DNA of 64,000 nt from positions 1 to 64,000 of the forward strand of contig DASRJL010000064.1 of NCBI GenBank assembly GCA_035649495.1, read 5' to 3'. The stretch comes from SG8-41 sp035649495. GTDB lineage: Bacteria > Pseudomonadota > Gammaproteobacteria > Burkholderiales > SG8-41. The translations under genes were made by a program, and so were the position numbers. The notes beneath the pieces are model-generated. The model saw only the letters and a list, made by a program, of their open reading frames with translations, was not told where the DNA came from and did no database searches. This document shows positions 50,567 to 59,344 of the stretch, one piece after another; the first letter of the stretch is position 1, and each line of letters begins with the position of its first letter.

Positions 50567-51838
50567 TCAGGCGGCCTTCTTCGGCGGCAGCGAGAACGCC
50601 CCCGCCTTCTTCAAACCCGAGACTTTCGCCTCGTCGTAACCGAGCACGTCGCGCAGGATCTCCTCCGTGTGCTCGCCGAGCGTGGGCGAGCGCTTGATGA
50701 CGGCGGGGGAGGCCGACAGCTTGATCGGCATGCCGACGTTGTGCCACTTGCCGCGCTGCGGGTGATCCAGCTCCACCCACATCTCGCGGCCGCGTACGTG
50801 CTCGTCGGTCGCGAGATCCTCGGTCGACATGATCGGTCCGCAGGGGACGTCGAGCGGATTCAGGATTTCCATCAACTCGCGCTTGGTGTACTTCTCGGCG
50901 AACTTGTTGACGAGCGTCCACACGAGCTGCTGGTTCTTGCGCCGGTCGCCGATCTTCGCGAGGCGCGGATCATTGGCGAGATCGGGAACGCCTACGTCGG
51001 GCCCGATGCGCTCCGCGAGCTTGGTCCACACCGCCTCCTGCACCACGATGTAGAGCCAGTCGTTCGCGCCGTGCGGCTTGCAGTGGATCGCGTTGCCGAG
51101 CTGGCCCCCGCCCGAATCGTTCCCCGCGCGCGGCACGTCGCCCATCCCCTGGTAGGTCGGGACCGAGTACTCGGTGAGATCGCCGCGCTTCAGGCGCTGG
51201 TGGTCGCGGAATTTCACGCGGCAGAGGTTCATCACGCCGTCCATCATGGCGACCTCGACGTACTGGCCCTGCCCGGTGCGGTTCGCCTGATTCAACGCGG
51301 CGAGCAGCCCGATGGCGAGATGGAGCCCCGTTCCGGAGTCGCCGATCTGCGCCCCGGTGACGAACGGCGGGCCTTCCGGCACGCCGGTGGTGCTCATCGC
51401 GCCTCCCATGGCCTGCGCCACGTTCTCGTAGGCCTTGAACTCGGCGTACGGCCCGGTGGAGCCGAATCCCTTGATCGAGCCCATCACGATCTTCGGGTTC
51501 AGCTCGTGGATCTTCTCCCACGTGAATCCGAAGCGATCGAGCACGCCGGGACCGAAGTTCTCCATCACGATGTCGCACTTCTTCAGGAGGTCGACGAACA
51601 CCTGCTTGCCCCCGTCGTTCTTCATGTTGACCGTGATCGAGCGCTTGTTGCAGTTCAGCATCGTGAAGTACAGGCTGTCCGCGTTCGGCACGTCGCGCAG
51701 CTGCCCGCGCGTCGCATCGCCCTGCGGCGGCTCGAACTTGATCACGTCCGCGCCCAGCCACGCGAGCAGTTGCGAGCACGTCGGCCCGGCCTGCACGTGC
51801 GTCATGTCGAGAATTCTCACGCCCTTCAATGCTTCCAT
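50567..51838 (-). CDS. frc: Formyl-CoA:oxalate CoA-transferase
   Basis: 423 residues from ATG 51838 (MEALKGVRILDMTHVQAGP). A class III CoA-transferase (CaiB/Frc). The catalytic Asp is D167 in AQIGDSGTG, matching Asp169 of known Frc proteins. NFGPGVLDRFG, KGFGSTGPYA, and NLCRVKFRDHQR are characteristic of the oxalate enzyme. It exchanges CoA between formyl-CoA and oxalate. It lies 105 bp after oxc. Confidence 0.94.
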   Translation of the reverse strand: MEALKGVRILDMTHVQAGPTCSQLLAWLGADVIKFEPPQGDATRGQLRDVPNADSLYFTMLNCNKRSITVNMKNDGGKQVFVDLLKKCDIVMENFGPGVLDRFGFTWEKIHELNPKIVMGSIKGFGSTGPYAEFKAYENVAQAMGGAMSTTGVPEGPPFVTGAQIGDSGTGLHLAIGLLAALNQANRTGQGQYVEVAMMDGVMNLCRVKFRDHQRLKRGDLTEYSVPTYQGMGDVPRAGNDSGGGQLGNAIHCKPHGANDWLYIVVQEAVWTKLAERIGPDVGVPDLANDPRLAKIGDRRKNQQLVWTLVNKFAEKYTKRELMEILNPLDVPCGPIMSTEDLATDEHVRGREMWVELDHPQRGKWHNVGMPIKLSASPAVIKRSPTLGEHTEEILRDVLGYDEAKVSGLKKAGAFSLPPKKAA

Positions 51839-51943
51839 CGTATCCTCACTCGTTGTCGTTCCCCGTCGCGAGCTGAGCGGCCGCCCCGGTCCGCTCGTGC
51901 TCGCGACCACTCGAGCGGCGCGCTTGTCGCATCCGCTCCAGGG

Positions 51944-53689
51944 CTATTTCTTTTTTGCCGCGCTCGGGTTCAGGCTCGTGATGCGCCCGCTTTCGGTGCC
52001 GGCGGTCTCGTCGATCACGGCGTTGATGAGCGTGGGCCTGCGCGAGCGGATGGCGTCTTCCATCGCCTTCCGCAGCTCGGCCGGCGTCGTGGCGTGCACG
52101 CCCACGCCGCCGAACGCTTCGATCACCTTGTCGTAGCGCGCGCCCTTCACGAACACGGTGGGCGCCACGTCGGGTCCGCCGGTCGGGTTGACGTCGGTGC
52201 CTTTGTAGACGCCGTTGTTGTTCATGACCACCACGCACACCGGCAGGTTGTAGCGGCAGATGGTCTCGACTTCCATGCCGGAGAAGCCGAACGCGCTGTC
52301 GCCCTCGATCGCGATTACCGGCTGCTTCGCCGTCACCGCGGCGGCAACGCAGTAGCCCATGCCGACGCCCATGATGCCCCAGGTACCGACATCGATGCGC
52401 TTGCGTGGCCGGTACATGTCGACGATGCTGCGCGTGAAGTCGAGCGCGTTGGCGCCCTCGTTGACGAGCATCGCCTCCGGATTCGCCTTGACGATGTCGC
52501 GGACCACGTTGAGCGCGCTGTGGAAATTCATGGGCGCGGGATCCTTCGCCAGCGTCTCGGCCATCTTCTCGATGTTCCTGCTCTTGCGCTCGGCGATGGA
52601 GCCCAGCCAGTCGTTGCCCGGCCTGACCCAGCCCGCTGCTCCGATACCGGCCAGCAGCGCGGCGACGCACGAGCCGATGTCGCCGACCAGCGGCGCGTCG
52701 ATCCGCACGTTGCTGTCCGCTTCCTGCGGGGAAATGTCGACCTGGATGAATTTCTGGCCGCCCCAGTCCTTGGAGGCCTTGCCGCCCCAGGTCTTGCCCT
52801 TGCCGTGCGAGAGGAGCCAGTTCAGGCGCGCCCCGATCAGCATCACCACGTCGGCCTCCGGCAGCACGTAGGAGCGCGCCGCGGACGCGCATTGCTCGTG
52901 CGTATCGGGCAGCAGCCCCTTCGCCATCGACATCGGCAGGTAGGGGATGCCGGTCTTCTCCACCAGCGCGCGGATGTCGGCGTCGGCCTGCGCGTAGGCC
53001 GCGCCCTTGCCGAGGATGATCAGCGGCTTCTTCGCGCTCTTCAGCAAGTCGAGCGCCCGCCTGACGGAGTCGGCCGCGGGGATCTGCTTCGGCGCGGGAT
53101 CGATCACCTTGATCAGCGAGTTCCGCGCGGCCGCGGCGTCGATGCTCTGGGCAAACACCTTGGCGGGCAGGTCGAGGTAGACGCCGCCCGGGCGGCCGGA
53201 CACCGCGGCGCGGATGGCGCGCGCGATGCCCACGCCGATGTCGTCGGCATGCAGCACGCGAAAGGCGGCCTTGGCGACCGGTTTGGCGACGGCGAGCTGG
53301 TCCATTTCCTCGTAATCGCCCTGCTGCAGGTCGACGACCTCGCGCTCGCTCGAGCCGCTGATCAGGATCATCGGAAAGCAGTTGACGGTGGCGTGCGCAA
53401 GCGCGTTCAATCCGTTCAGGAAGCCGGGCGCGGAGACGGTGAGGCAGATACCCGGCTTCTGAGTCAGGAAACCGGCGATCGACGCCGCGTAGCCGGCGTT
53501 CTGCTCGTGGCGGAACGACAGCATGCGTATGCCCGCGGCCTGCGCGCGGCGGGTCAGGTCGGTGATCGGGATACCGGGCAGTCCGAAGATCGTATCGATG
53601 CCGTTCAGCTTGAGGGCATCGATGACCAGTTGAAAGCCGTCGGTGGCTTCCGTCGATTGTGCATCGGTTTTCAGGCTGAGATCCGTCAT
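51944..53689 (-). CDS. oxc: Oxalyl-CoA decarboxylase
   Basis: 581 residues from ATG 53689. A thiamine diphosphate enzyme that decarboxylates oxalyl-CoA to formyl-CoA. The N-terminal GIDTIFGLPGIPITDLTRRAQ carries the Oxc-specific GIPITDL; RHEQNAGYAA contains the ThDP-activating Glu. The cofactor motif GDSAFGFSG runs to MNNNGVY. The long alternative start adds 16 residues and lacks conservation. It is divergent from a Crp/Fnr-type regulator, with an FNR-like box between. Confidence 0.96.
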   Translation of the reverse strand: MTDLSLKTDAQSTEATDGFQLVIDALKLNGIDTIFGLPGIPITDLTRRAQAAGIRMLSFRHEQNAGYAASIAGFLTQKPGICLTVSAPGFLNGLNALAHATVNCFPMILISGSSEREVVDLQQGDYEEMDQLAVAKPVAKAAFRVLHADDIGVGIARAIRAAVSGRPGGVYLDLPAKVFAQSIDAAAARNSLIKVIDPAPKQIPAADSVRRALDLLKSAKKPLIILGKGAAYAQADADIRALVEKTGIPYLPMSMAKGLLPDTHEQCASAARSYVLPEADVVMLIGARLNWLLSHGKGKTWGGKASKDWGGQKFIQVDISPQEADSNVRIDAPLVGDIGSCVAALLAGIGAAGWVRPGNDWLGSIAERKSRNIEKMAETLAKDPAPMNFHSALNVVRDIVKANPEAMLVNEGANALDFTRSIVDMYRPRKRIDVGTWGIMGVGMGYCVAAAVTAKQPVIAIEGDSAFGFSGMEVETICRYNLPVCVVVMNNNGVYKGTDVNPTGGPDVAPTVFVKGARYDKVIEAFGGVGVHATTPAELRKAMEDAIRSRRPTLINAVIDETAGTESGRITSLNPSAAKKK

Positions 53690-53739
53690 GGCTGCATGCC
53701 TCGCGTTATCGCCGTCGTGGCTGTGATTTACCCGCACGT

Positions 53740-53813
53740 ATCATAGGGGGCAGCATGCACCGGCACCCTTGACCGGGATCAAGATTCGCGCACCCCGCGG
53801 TTGGGGCTATACT
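53740..53813. promoter_or_regulatory. Divergent promoters of oxc and the Crp/Fnr regulator
   Basis: A minus-strand -10, TATGAT (complement at 53740-53745), serves oxc. A plus-strand -10, TATACT (53808-53813), serves the regulator. Neither has a good -35; instead one FNR-like box lies ~42-44 bp upstream of both predicted start sites, the class II activator position. Confidence 0.6.
53769..53782. promoter_or_regulatory. FNR-like operator in the oxc/regulator intergenic region
   Basis: TTGACCGGGATCAA matches the Fnr/Crp-type box TTGAT-N4-ATCAA with one mismatch. It resembles the box at 57890-57903 upstream of the transporter. Confidence 0.7.
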
Positions 53814-53844
53814 CCCGGCGGCGGGCAGCCCCGCTACCGCCATT

Positions 53845-54453
53845 ATGCCCCTGCTAGCAGTCCATCCCGAGGCCAGGATCATCCGGCTGCAGCTGCGTCA
53901 GAACCTGGTCCTGAAGCACCTCGACGCCACCCAGTGGCGCGAGTTGAGCCCGCTGATCGAGGTCGTCGACTACCCCAAGGGCGCCGCGCTCGAGCACCAG
54001 GGCGACTGGTCGATGGAGCAGTACTTCGTCATCGAAGGCATCCTGAAGCGCGTCGTGTCCAACTCCCAGGGGCGGGAGATGATTCTGCGCTTCGCCGCCG
54101 AGTGCGACATCGACACGAGCTACGCCGCGTGGCGGCTGAAGACCCCCATTCCCTACTCGATACGCGCCGTCACCAAGGGACGCGCCGCCCGGATTCCCAT
54201 GCAGCAGTGGGTGCATTTTCTCGAGCGCCACCCCGTGGTCAAGAACGGTTTCGAGTACGAGATCATGAAGCTGATGAGCGAGGTCATGGCCCATACCATC
54301 ACGCTCCATCTGCTCGACGCCCCGGGGCGGGTGCAGCGGTTCGCGCGCAAGCACACAGAGCTCACCACCCGCCTGCCCAAGAAAGATCTCGCGTCTTACC
54401 TCAACCTGTCCCCCGAAACCCTGTCCCGCTTGAAACGGCGCGGCAAGATCTAA
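53845..54453 (+). CDS. Crp/Fnr-family transcriptional regulator
   Basis: 202 residues. An N-terminal cyclic-nucleotide-type sensor domain (~20-120; YFVIEGILKRVVSNSQGREMILRFAAECDID), a dimerisation helix, and a C-terminal winged helix-turn-helix. The recognition helix SPETLSRLKRR keeps the E..SR pattern that in Fnr reads TTGAT half-sites. The N-terminus has no cysteine cluster, so it is not an oxygen-sensing Fe-S Fnr. The DNA-binding domain is slightly short. Divergent from oxc, it is the likely regulator of oxalate genes. Effector unknown. Confidence 0.88.
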   Translation: MPLLAVHPEARIIRLQLRQNLVLKHLDATQWRELSPLIEVVDYPKGAALEHQGDWSMEQYFVIEGILKRVVSNSQGREMILRFAAECDIDTSYAAWRLKTPIPYSIRAVTKGRAARIPMQQWVHFLERHPVVKNGFEYEIMKLMSEVMAHTITLHLLDAPGRVQRFARKHTELTTRLPKKDLASYLNLSPETLSRLKRRGKI

Positions 54454-54465
54454 AGGGCAATTCAG

Positions 54466-54582
54466 CCACGGACCCACACGGAAGGCACGGACGTTTGAAA
54501 ACCGCGAGAAGCGATTGTTTTTGACTCAAGGTCCTGATGCCTTACCCGGTTTCTTCCGTGTGTGTCCGTGTGTGTCCGTGTC
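54466..54582. repeat. Facing CACGGAC-type repeat arms
   Basis: The left arm (54466-54492) has units CACGGAC, CACACGG, GCACGGAC. The right arm (54554-54582) has CCGTGTG and CCGTGTC units in the complementary sense, with a ~60-base spacer. It starts 13 bp after the regulator stop and lies between convergent genes. It has the same logic as the heptamer arms elsewhere. Confidence 0.65.
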
Positions 54583-54594
54583 AAAGGGTTTCAC

Positions 54595-56088
54595 TCACGT
54601 CGGTCGCAGCTTCGCCTTGAGTTGCGAGATGAACGGCCACAGCAGCAAGGCCAGCGCCAGCGTGGTGAGACTGCCCGCCAGCCAGTTCGACCAGAATATC
54701 GTCATGGTTCCCTGCGACATCAGCATCGACTGGCGGAAGGCGCTTTCCGCGGCGTCGCCCAGCACCAGCGCCAGCACCATCGGCGCGAGCGGGTAGTCGA
54801 GCTTCTTGAACACGTAGCCGACGACCCCGAACACCAGCATCAGCCAGACGTCGAACATGTTGTTCTTGACGGTATAGGCGCCGATCGCGCAGATCACCAC
54901 GATGACCGGAGCGATGATCGGGAACGGCACACGCAGGATGGCGGCGAAGAGCGGCACCGCGGTCAGCACGACGATGAGGCCCGCGATGTTCCCGAGATAC
55001 ATGCTGGCGATCAGCCCCCAGACGAAATCTTTCTGCTCCACGAACAGGAGCGGCCCGGGCTGCAGGCCCCAGATCAGCAGCCCGCCCAGCAGGACCGCGG
55101 CCGTCGGCGAGCCGGGTATACCCAACGTGATCATCGGCAGCAGGGCCGAGGTGCCGGCCGCGTGAGCGGCGGTTTCCGGCGCCACCACCCCCTCCAGCTC
55201 GCCGGTGCCGAACTTGTCTCCCCGTGCCGACATCCGGCGCGCCACGCCATAGCTCATGAACGAAGCCGGCGTCGCGCCTCCCGGGATGATGCCCATCCAG
55301 CAGCCGATGACGCAGCTCCGGATCGACGTCGCCCAGTAGCGCGGCAGCTTCTTCCACGTCTCGATCACGATCCTGGTGTTGATCCTGGCGGTCTGTCCCG
55401 AGAACGACAGTCCCTCCTCCATCGACAGCAGGATCTCGCCGATGCCGAAGAGGCCGATGACGGCGACCAGGAAATGGAATCCGGACAGCATCACTTCGAG
55501 CTCGAACGTCAGGCGCAGTTGTCCCGTCACGATGTCTATCCCGACTGCGGCCATCGCGAAACCCAGCATCATGGAGGCGATGATCTTGAACGGATTGCCC
55601 TTGCCGGTGCCCACGAAGCTGCAGAACGTGAGGAGATAGACCGAGAAGAACTCCGGCGGACCGAACTGCAGCGCGAACTTGGCGACCAGCGGCGCCAGGA
55701 AGGTGAACATGATGACCGCGACCAGTGCCCCCACGAACGACGAAGTGAACGCGCCCGTCAGCGCTTCCCCGGCGTTGCCCTGCTGTGCCATCGGGTAGCC
55801 GTCGAACGTGGTGGCCACCGACCACGGCTCGCCGGGGATGTTGAAGAGTATCGACGTGATCGCCCCCCCGAACAGCGCGCCCCAGTAGATGCAGGAGAGC
55901 ATGATGATCGCCGAGGTCGGCGACATGGTGAACGTCAGCGGCAGCAGTATGGCCACGCCGTTCGCCCCCCCGAGCCCCGGCAGCACGCCGATGATCACCC
56001 CGAGCGTGATGCCGATGAGCATCAGCATCAGGTTGAACGGCGTCAATACGACCGCGAAGCCGTGAAACAGTGCGGTGATTTCTTCCAC
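54595..56088 (-). CDS. tctA: Tripartite tricarboxylate transporter, large permease (TctA)
   Basis: 497 residues with about 12 hydrophobic segments. The family hallmark ALFGGAITSILFNIPGEPWSVATTFDGYPMAQQG and the matching second repeat GTSALLPMITLGIPGSPTAAVLLGGL are present. The start is GTG 56088. It forms the membrane channel with TctB and is fed by the periplasmic TctC. The substrate is not shown by sequence; oxalate or a related carboxylate is suggested by context. Confidence 0.94.
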   Translation of the reverse strand: MEEITALFHGFAVVLTPFNLMLMLIGITLGVIIGVLPGLGGANGVAILLPLTFTMSPTSAIIMLSCIYWGALFGGAITSILFNIPGEPWSVATTFDGYPMAQQGNAGEALTGAFTSSFVGALVAVIMFTFLAPLVAKFALQFGPPEFFSVYLLTFCSFVGTGKGNPFKIIASMMLGFAMAAVGIDIVTGQLRLTFELEVMLSGFHFLVAVIGLFGIGEILLSMEEGLSFSGQTARINTRIVIETWKKLPRYWATSIRSCVIGCWMGIIPGGATPASFMSYGVARRMSARGDKFGTGELEGVVAPETAAHAAGTSALLPMITLGIPGSPTAAVLLGGLLIWGLQPGPLLFVEQKDFVWGLIASMYLGNIAGLIVVLTAVPLFAAILRVPFPIIAPVIVVICAIGAYTVKNNMFDVWLMLVFGVVGYVFKKLDYPLAPMVLALVLGDAAESAFRQSMLMSQGTMTIFWSNWLAGSLTTLALALLLWPFISQLKAKLRPT

Positions 56089-56125
56089 TCCACTCCCTTT
56101 TTCCGCCTCTTCTTTTCCGCGGCGG

Positions 56126-56632
56126 TCAGTATCCGAACAGTGCTTCGAGCGGCCCCTTGGGCAGCGGGATCGTGAACCAGATCTCGAACAGCGGGAATGT
56201 CACGCCGCTCACGGCCACGCCCACCACCGCGCTCCGCAGCCACGTGTAGCTGCCGACGATACGCATGAAAAGGCAGATGAACACGGCCGACGAGACGTAG
56301 ATCCCCAGGAACTGTATGCCCAGGACGTACACCGTCGAAGGCAGCAGGATGATCATGACCTGCCTCAACTGCTCGCGTTGCACGAATACGCTCTTGTCCC
56401 GGCCGAGTTTCGCCAGAGACTGCCCCAGCACCACCGCGCTCGAGATGCAGATGATCAGCCCGATGTAGAACGGGAAATAGCCGGCCTGCGGCCCCTCCGC
56501 GCCCCAGCTCGCACCGAGACGGTAGGTGTCCCAGGAGACCAGGGCTCCCAGCCCGAAGATGATGGCCGCGGTTACCAGGTCGATGACGACCGTGCGGGTT
56601 CCGCCCGGAGCGGCTTGAGGTTCGTGCGACAT
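56126..56632 (-). CDS. tctB: Tripartite tricarboxylate transporter, small permease (TctB)
   Basis: 168 residues with four transmembrane helices (AAIIFGLGALVSWDTYRLG, YFPFYIGLIICISSAVVLG, VMIILLPSTVYVLGIQFLG, AVVGVAVSGVTFPLFEIWF), the TctB pattern. Between tctC and tctA. Confidence 0.9.
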   Translation of the reverse strand: MSHEPQAAPGGTRTVVIDLVTAAIIFGLGALVSWDTYRLGASWGAEGPQAGYFPFYIGLIICISSAVVLGQSLAKLGRDKSVFVQREQLRQVMIILLPSTVYVLGIQFLGIYVSSAVFICLFMRIVGSYTWLRSAVVGVAVSGVTFPLFEIWFTIPLPKGPLEALFGY

Positions 56633-56731
56633 CTGTCGAGGAATGACTTTTCCTGTGGGTTCGCCGCGCGGCGTCCCGCGTTCCGCGTGGGAGCCGGGCG
56701 GCGGGCCGCGCCCGCCGTCTCTTGCGTCCTG

Positions 56732-57748
56732 CTATTTCTTTGCCGAGCCCGCCAGGAAGCCGGCTTCCTTCATCAGGTCGCGGTGCAGGTTTTCCGCCTG
56801 CGCGACCCAGGCGGCATATTCCTTGCCGGCCATGAAAGTCTGGTTGAAGGCGCCGTCCTCCATGAACTTCTTCCATTCCGGCGTCTCGCGCAGGCGCTTG
56901 AAGAGATCGACGTAGTACTGCACGTGCTCGGGCTTGACGCCCCCCGGCATGAAAATGCCGCGCAGCATCAGGTACTCGGTCGGCACGCCCGCTTCCTTGC
57001 ACGTCGGGATGTCGCCCCATGCCATGGTTTCGGTGACCTTGTTCTTGTAGGGCATGCGCTGGCCGTCAAAAACGCACAACGTCCGCAGCCGCCCCGAGCG
57101 CCAGTGCGCCACCGCCTCGATCGGGTTGTTGACCGTTGCATCCACGTGCTTGCCGACGAGCTGGGTCGCCACCTCACCGCCGCCCTTGAACGGGATGTAG
57201 GTCAGCTTGATGCCGGTCGCTTTTTCCAGGCCCACGGTCAGGATCTGGTCCTCCTGCTTGGAGCCGGTGCCGCCCATCTTGAACTTGTTGGGCCCGGCTT
57301 TCTTCGCCGCGTCAATAAAGTCCTTCGCTCCCTTGTACGGGGTGTCGGCATTGACCCACAGCACGAACTGGTCGAGCGCTAGCATCGCCACCGGGGTCAG
57401 GTCCTTCCAGTTGAACGGCACCCCCGTCGCGAGCGGCGTGGTGAAGAGGTTCGAGAGCGTAATGACGATGCGGTGCGGATCGCCCTTCACCTCCTTCACC
57501 GCGAGAAAGCCCTCGGCGCCGGCGCCACCGGACTTGTTGGTGACGACGATCGAATGCTTCATCAGGTTGTTCTTCGCCACGATGCCCTGGATCAGGCGCG
57601 CCATCTGGTCCGCCCCGCCGCCGGTGCCGGCCGGGACAACGAACTCGACGTTCTTGGTCGGCTCCCACCCCGCCGCGGCCGCCGGGCCGGCAGCGAGCGC
57701 GGTCGCAATCGATATCAGGCTGTACGTCAGGAAGCCTTCGGACTTCAT
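56732..57748 (-). CDS. tctC: Bug/TctC-family periplasmic substrate-binding protein
   Basis: 338 residues from ATG 57748, with AGGAGG ~9 bases upstream. The signal peptide (LTYSLISIATALAAGPAAAA) is followed by the family opening VEFVVPAGTGGGADQMARL, NKSGGAGAEGF, and FKMGGTGSKQEDQI. The GTGGGADQMAR loop binds a carboxylate. It delivers substrate to TctAB. An FNR-like palindrome lies ~145 bp upstream. Confidence 0.93.
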   Translation of the reverse strand: MKSEGFLTYSLISIATALAAGPAAAAGWEPTKNVEFVVPAGTGGGADQMARLIQGIVAKNNLMKHSIVVTNKSGGAGAEGFLAVKEVKGDPHRIVITLSNLFTTPLATGVPFNWKDLTPVAMLALDQFVLWVNADTPYKGAKDFIDAAKKAGPNKFKMGGTGSKQEDQILTVGLEKATGIKLTYIPFKGGGEVATQLVGKHVDATVNNPIEAVAHWRSGRLRTLCVFDGQRMPYKNKVTETMAWGDIPTCKEAGVPTEYLMLRGIFMPGGVKPEHVQYYVDLFKRLRETPEWKKFMEDGAFNQTFMAGKEYAAWVAQAENLHRDLMKEAGFLAGSAKK

Positions 57749-57889
57749 TGGATGTCTCCTCCTGTGGTTACTCCGCCAACTGGCCGGCCTCTTTACGCTA
57801 CTGAGTACGCACCTGAGTGCGGACCTGGGCACGAACCTGATTGGTCTGGTAATAGGTGCCATCTTCCGCTGTCCCGGGGGGCCATAACA

Positions 57890-57903
57890 TTGACCGCGGT
57901 CAA
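57890..57903. promoter_or_regulatory. Perfect FNR-like palindrome upstream of the transporter operon
   Basis: TTGACCGCGGTCAA is fully symmetric and shares the TTGACCG half with the oxc box at 53769-53782. It lies between uspA and tctC, ~142-155 bp from the tctC ATG. A weak -10 (TATTAC, complement at 57849-57854) would put the box near -55. Confidence 0.65.
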
Positions 57904-57967
57904 CATTGTGGTCATGGGCTAGCGGCCCCCGCAAACGGCCTCGGGGATACCCTGATGCGCCCGGGGG

Positions 57968-58399
57968 CTACCTCAACAGCAGCACCGGCACCGGCGAGAG
58001 GTGTAACACCTTGTTCGCCACCGATCCCAGCACGAGATTGGACATCGAGCCCATGCCGCGCGTGCCCATGACGATCTGATCGCAGCCCGTTTCCGTGACG
58101 TACTTGCCGATGGTTTCCGCCGCGTCGCCCACGCCTATGTGGTAGTGGTACGGGACCCCGGCCGCATCCAGCTTGTCCCGGGACGGCTTGAGCGCCGCGA
58201 GCCCCTCTTCCTGGTGGTATTGGGCGATCTGGTCCTGCCCGATGAACGATCCGACCCGCCCGCCGAGCGGAAGCGAGGACTGGACGTTCAGCAGGTGTAT
58301 CTCCGGGGTTTCCCGGTACCACCCGGCTATCGCGATCAAATGCTCGATCGCCCGGGTGGAAGCCGGGGACCCGTCCACTGGAACCAGAAACTTCAACAT
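57968..58399 (-). CDS. Universal stress protein (UspA family)
   Basis: 143 residues from ATG 58399 (MLKFLVPVDGSPASTRAIEH). The ATP-binding pattern GTRGMGSMSNLVLGS and the C-terminal PVPVLLLR are those of nucleotide-binding UspA proteins. It follows terC after 25 bp, so the two are probably co-transcribed. Confidence 0.92.
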   Translation of the reverse strand: MLKFLVPVDGSPASTRAIEHLIAIAGWYRETPEIHLLNVQSSLPLGGRVGSFIGQDQIAQYHQEEGLAALKPSRDKLDAAGVPYHYHIGVGDAAETIGKYVTETGCDQIVMGTRGMGSMSNLVLGSVANKVLHLSPVPVLLLR

Positions 58400-58424
58400 G
58401 GCATCACTCCTGGCGATTCTTTGA

Positions 58425-59168
58425 TCAGTGCGGCGGCCTGCTGCTGCTTTCACCGAGATCCACGACCTTCTCCGGTTCCGCGTGCGCGTGCGTGCGCGCC
58501 GCCAGCATCTTGCCGAGCGCCACCACGAATATCGCCCCGGCAGCCGGCGCCGCCCAATGCAGCCAGGCCGCATTGGCATCCACCCAGTCCTTCACCACCG
58601 GGTCGGTCGCCGCCATGTCGCCCGCCACCCAGCCGAGCAGCCCGGCGCCGATGACGATGATGATCGGGAAGCGCTCCATCAGCCGCATCAGCATGGTCGC
58701 CCCGAAAACCACCAACGGTATGCTGATCGCAAGCCCCAGGATGAGCAGTGTTATGCTGCCCTTCGCGGCCGCGGCCACCCCGATCACGTTGTCGAGGCTC
58801 ATGACGAGGTCGGCGATCAGGATGGTCTTGATCGCGGACCACATATTGCTGCTCGACTCGATGCCGTCGCCGCCGCCCTCCTCGGGCACCAGCAGCTTGA
58901 CTGCGATCCACAGCAGCAGCACTGCACCAACCAGCTTGAGCCACGGCCACTTCAGCATCTCGACCGCGATGATGGTGAGTATGATCCGCATCACCACTGC
59001 GGCGCCGGCGCCCCATAGCACCGCCTTCTTCTGCTGGTGCGGCGGCAGCGAGCGCGCGGCAAGCGCGATCACCACGGCGTTGTCGCCGGAGAGCACGATA
59101 TTGACGAGTATGATCTGCCACAGTCCGACCCAGAAAACAGTCGTCTGCAGCTCGTGCAGGAATTCCAT
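58425..59168 (-). CDS. terC: TerC-family integral membrane protein
   Basis: 247 residues with about seven transmembrane helices. The two acidic TerC signatures are LVNIVLSGDNAVVIALAAR and ADLVMSLDNVIGVAAAA. The YjbE-like subgroup has been linked to metal (Mn) handling. No yybP-ykoY riboswitch is present in the short leader. Cytosolic tail with several His. Confidence 0.9.
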   Translation of the reverse strand: MEFLHELQTTVFWVGLWQIILVNIVLSGDNAVVIALAARSLPPHQQKKAVLWGAGAAVVMRIILTIIAVEMLKWPWLKLVGAVLLLWIAVKLLVPEEGGGDGIESSSNMWSAIKTILIADLVMSLDNVIGVAAAAKGSITLLILGLAISIPLVVFGATMLMRLMERFPIIIVIGAGLLGWVAGDMAATDPVVKDWVDANAAWLHWAAPAAGAIFVVALGKMLAARTHAHAEPEKVVDLGESSSRPPH

Positions 59169-59226
59169 GATTTGCGTTTCCTCCTCAGCCCGGCGCGCAC
59201 GCCGGATCGCGGTCGCAGGCGGGCGG

Positions 59227-59232
59227 ATTATA
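59227..59232 (-). promoter_or_regulatory. -10 element upstream of terC
   Basis: TATAAT on the minus strand (complement ATTATA), ~59 bp before the terC ATG. GGAGGA ribosome binding site lies 9 bases before the ATG. No convincing -35. Confidence 0.45.
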
Positions 59233-59344
59233 CCGGATAGCCCGCGGTGCGACCGCTGCCCCGGGGCGGTGGCCGCAATGGCCGGCCGGCGTTTGCCTGC
59301 GCTACCCGCCGCTGGTCGGCGAGGGGCGCCGACCTTGCCATTTC

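Noticed and set aside
59169..59240. yybP-ykoY manganese riboswitch upstream of terC
   Set aside because: The leader is only ~55 bases from the -10 and lacks the expected paired core.
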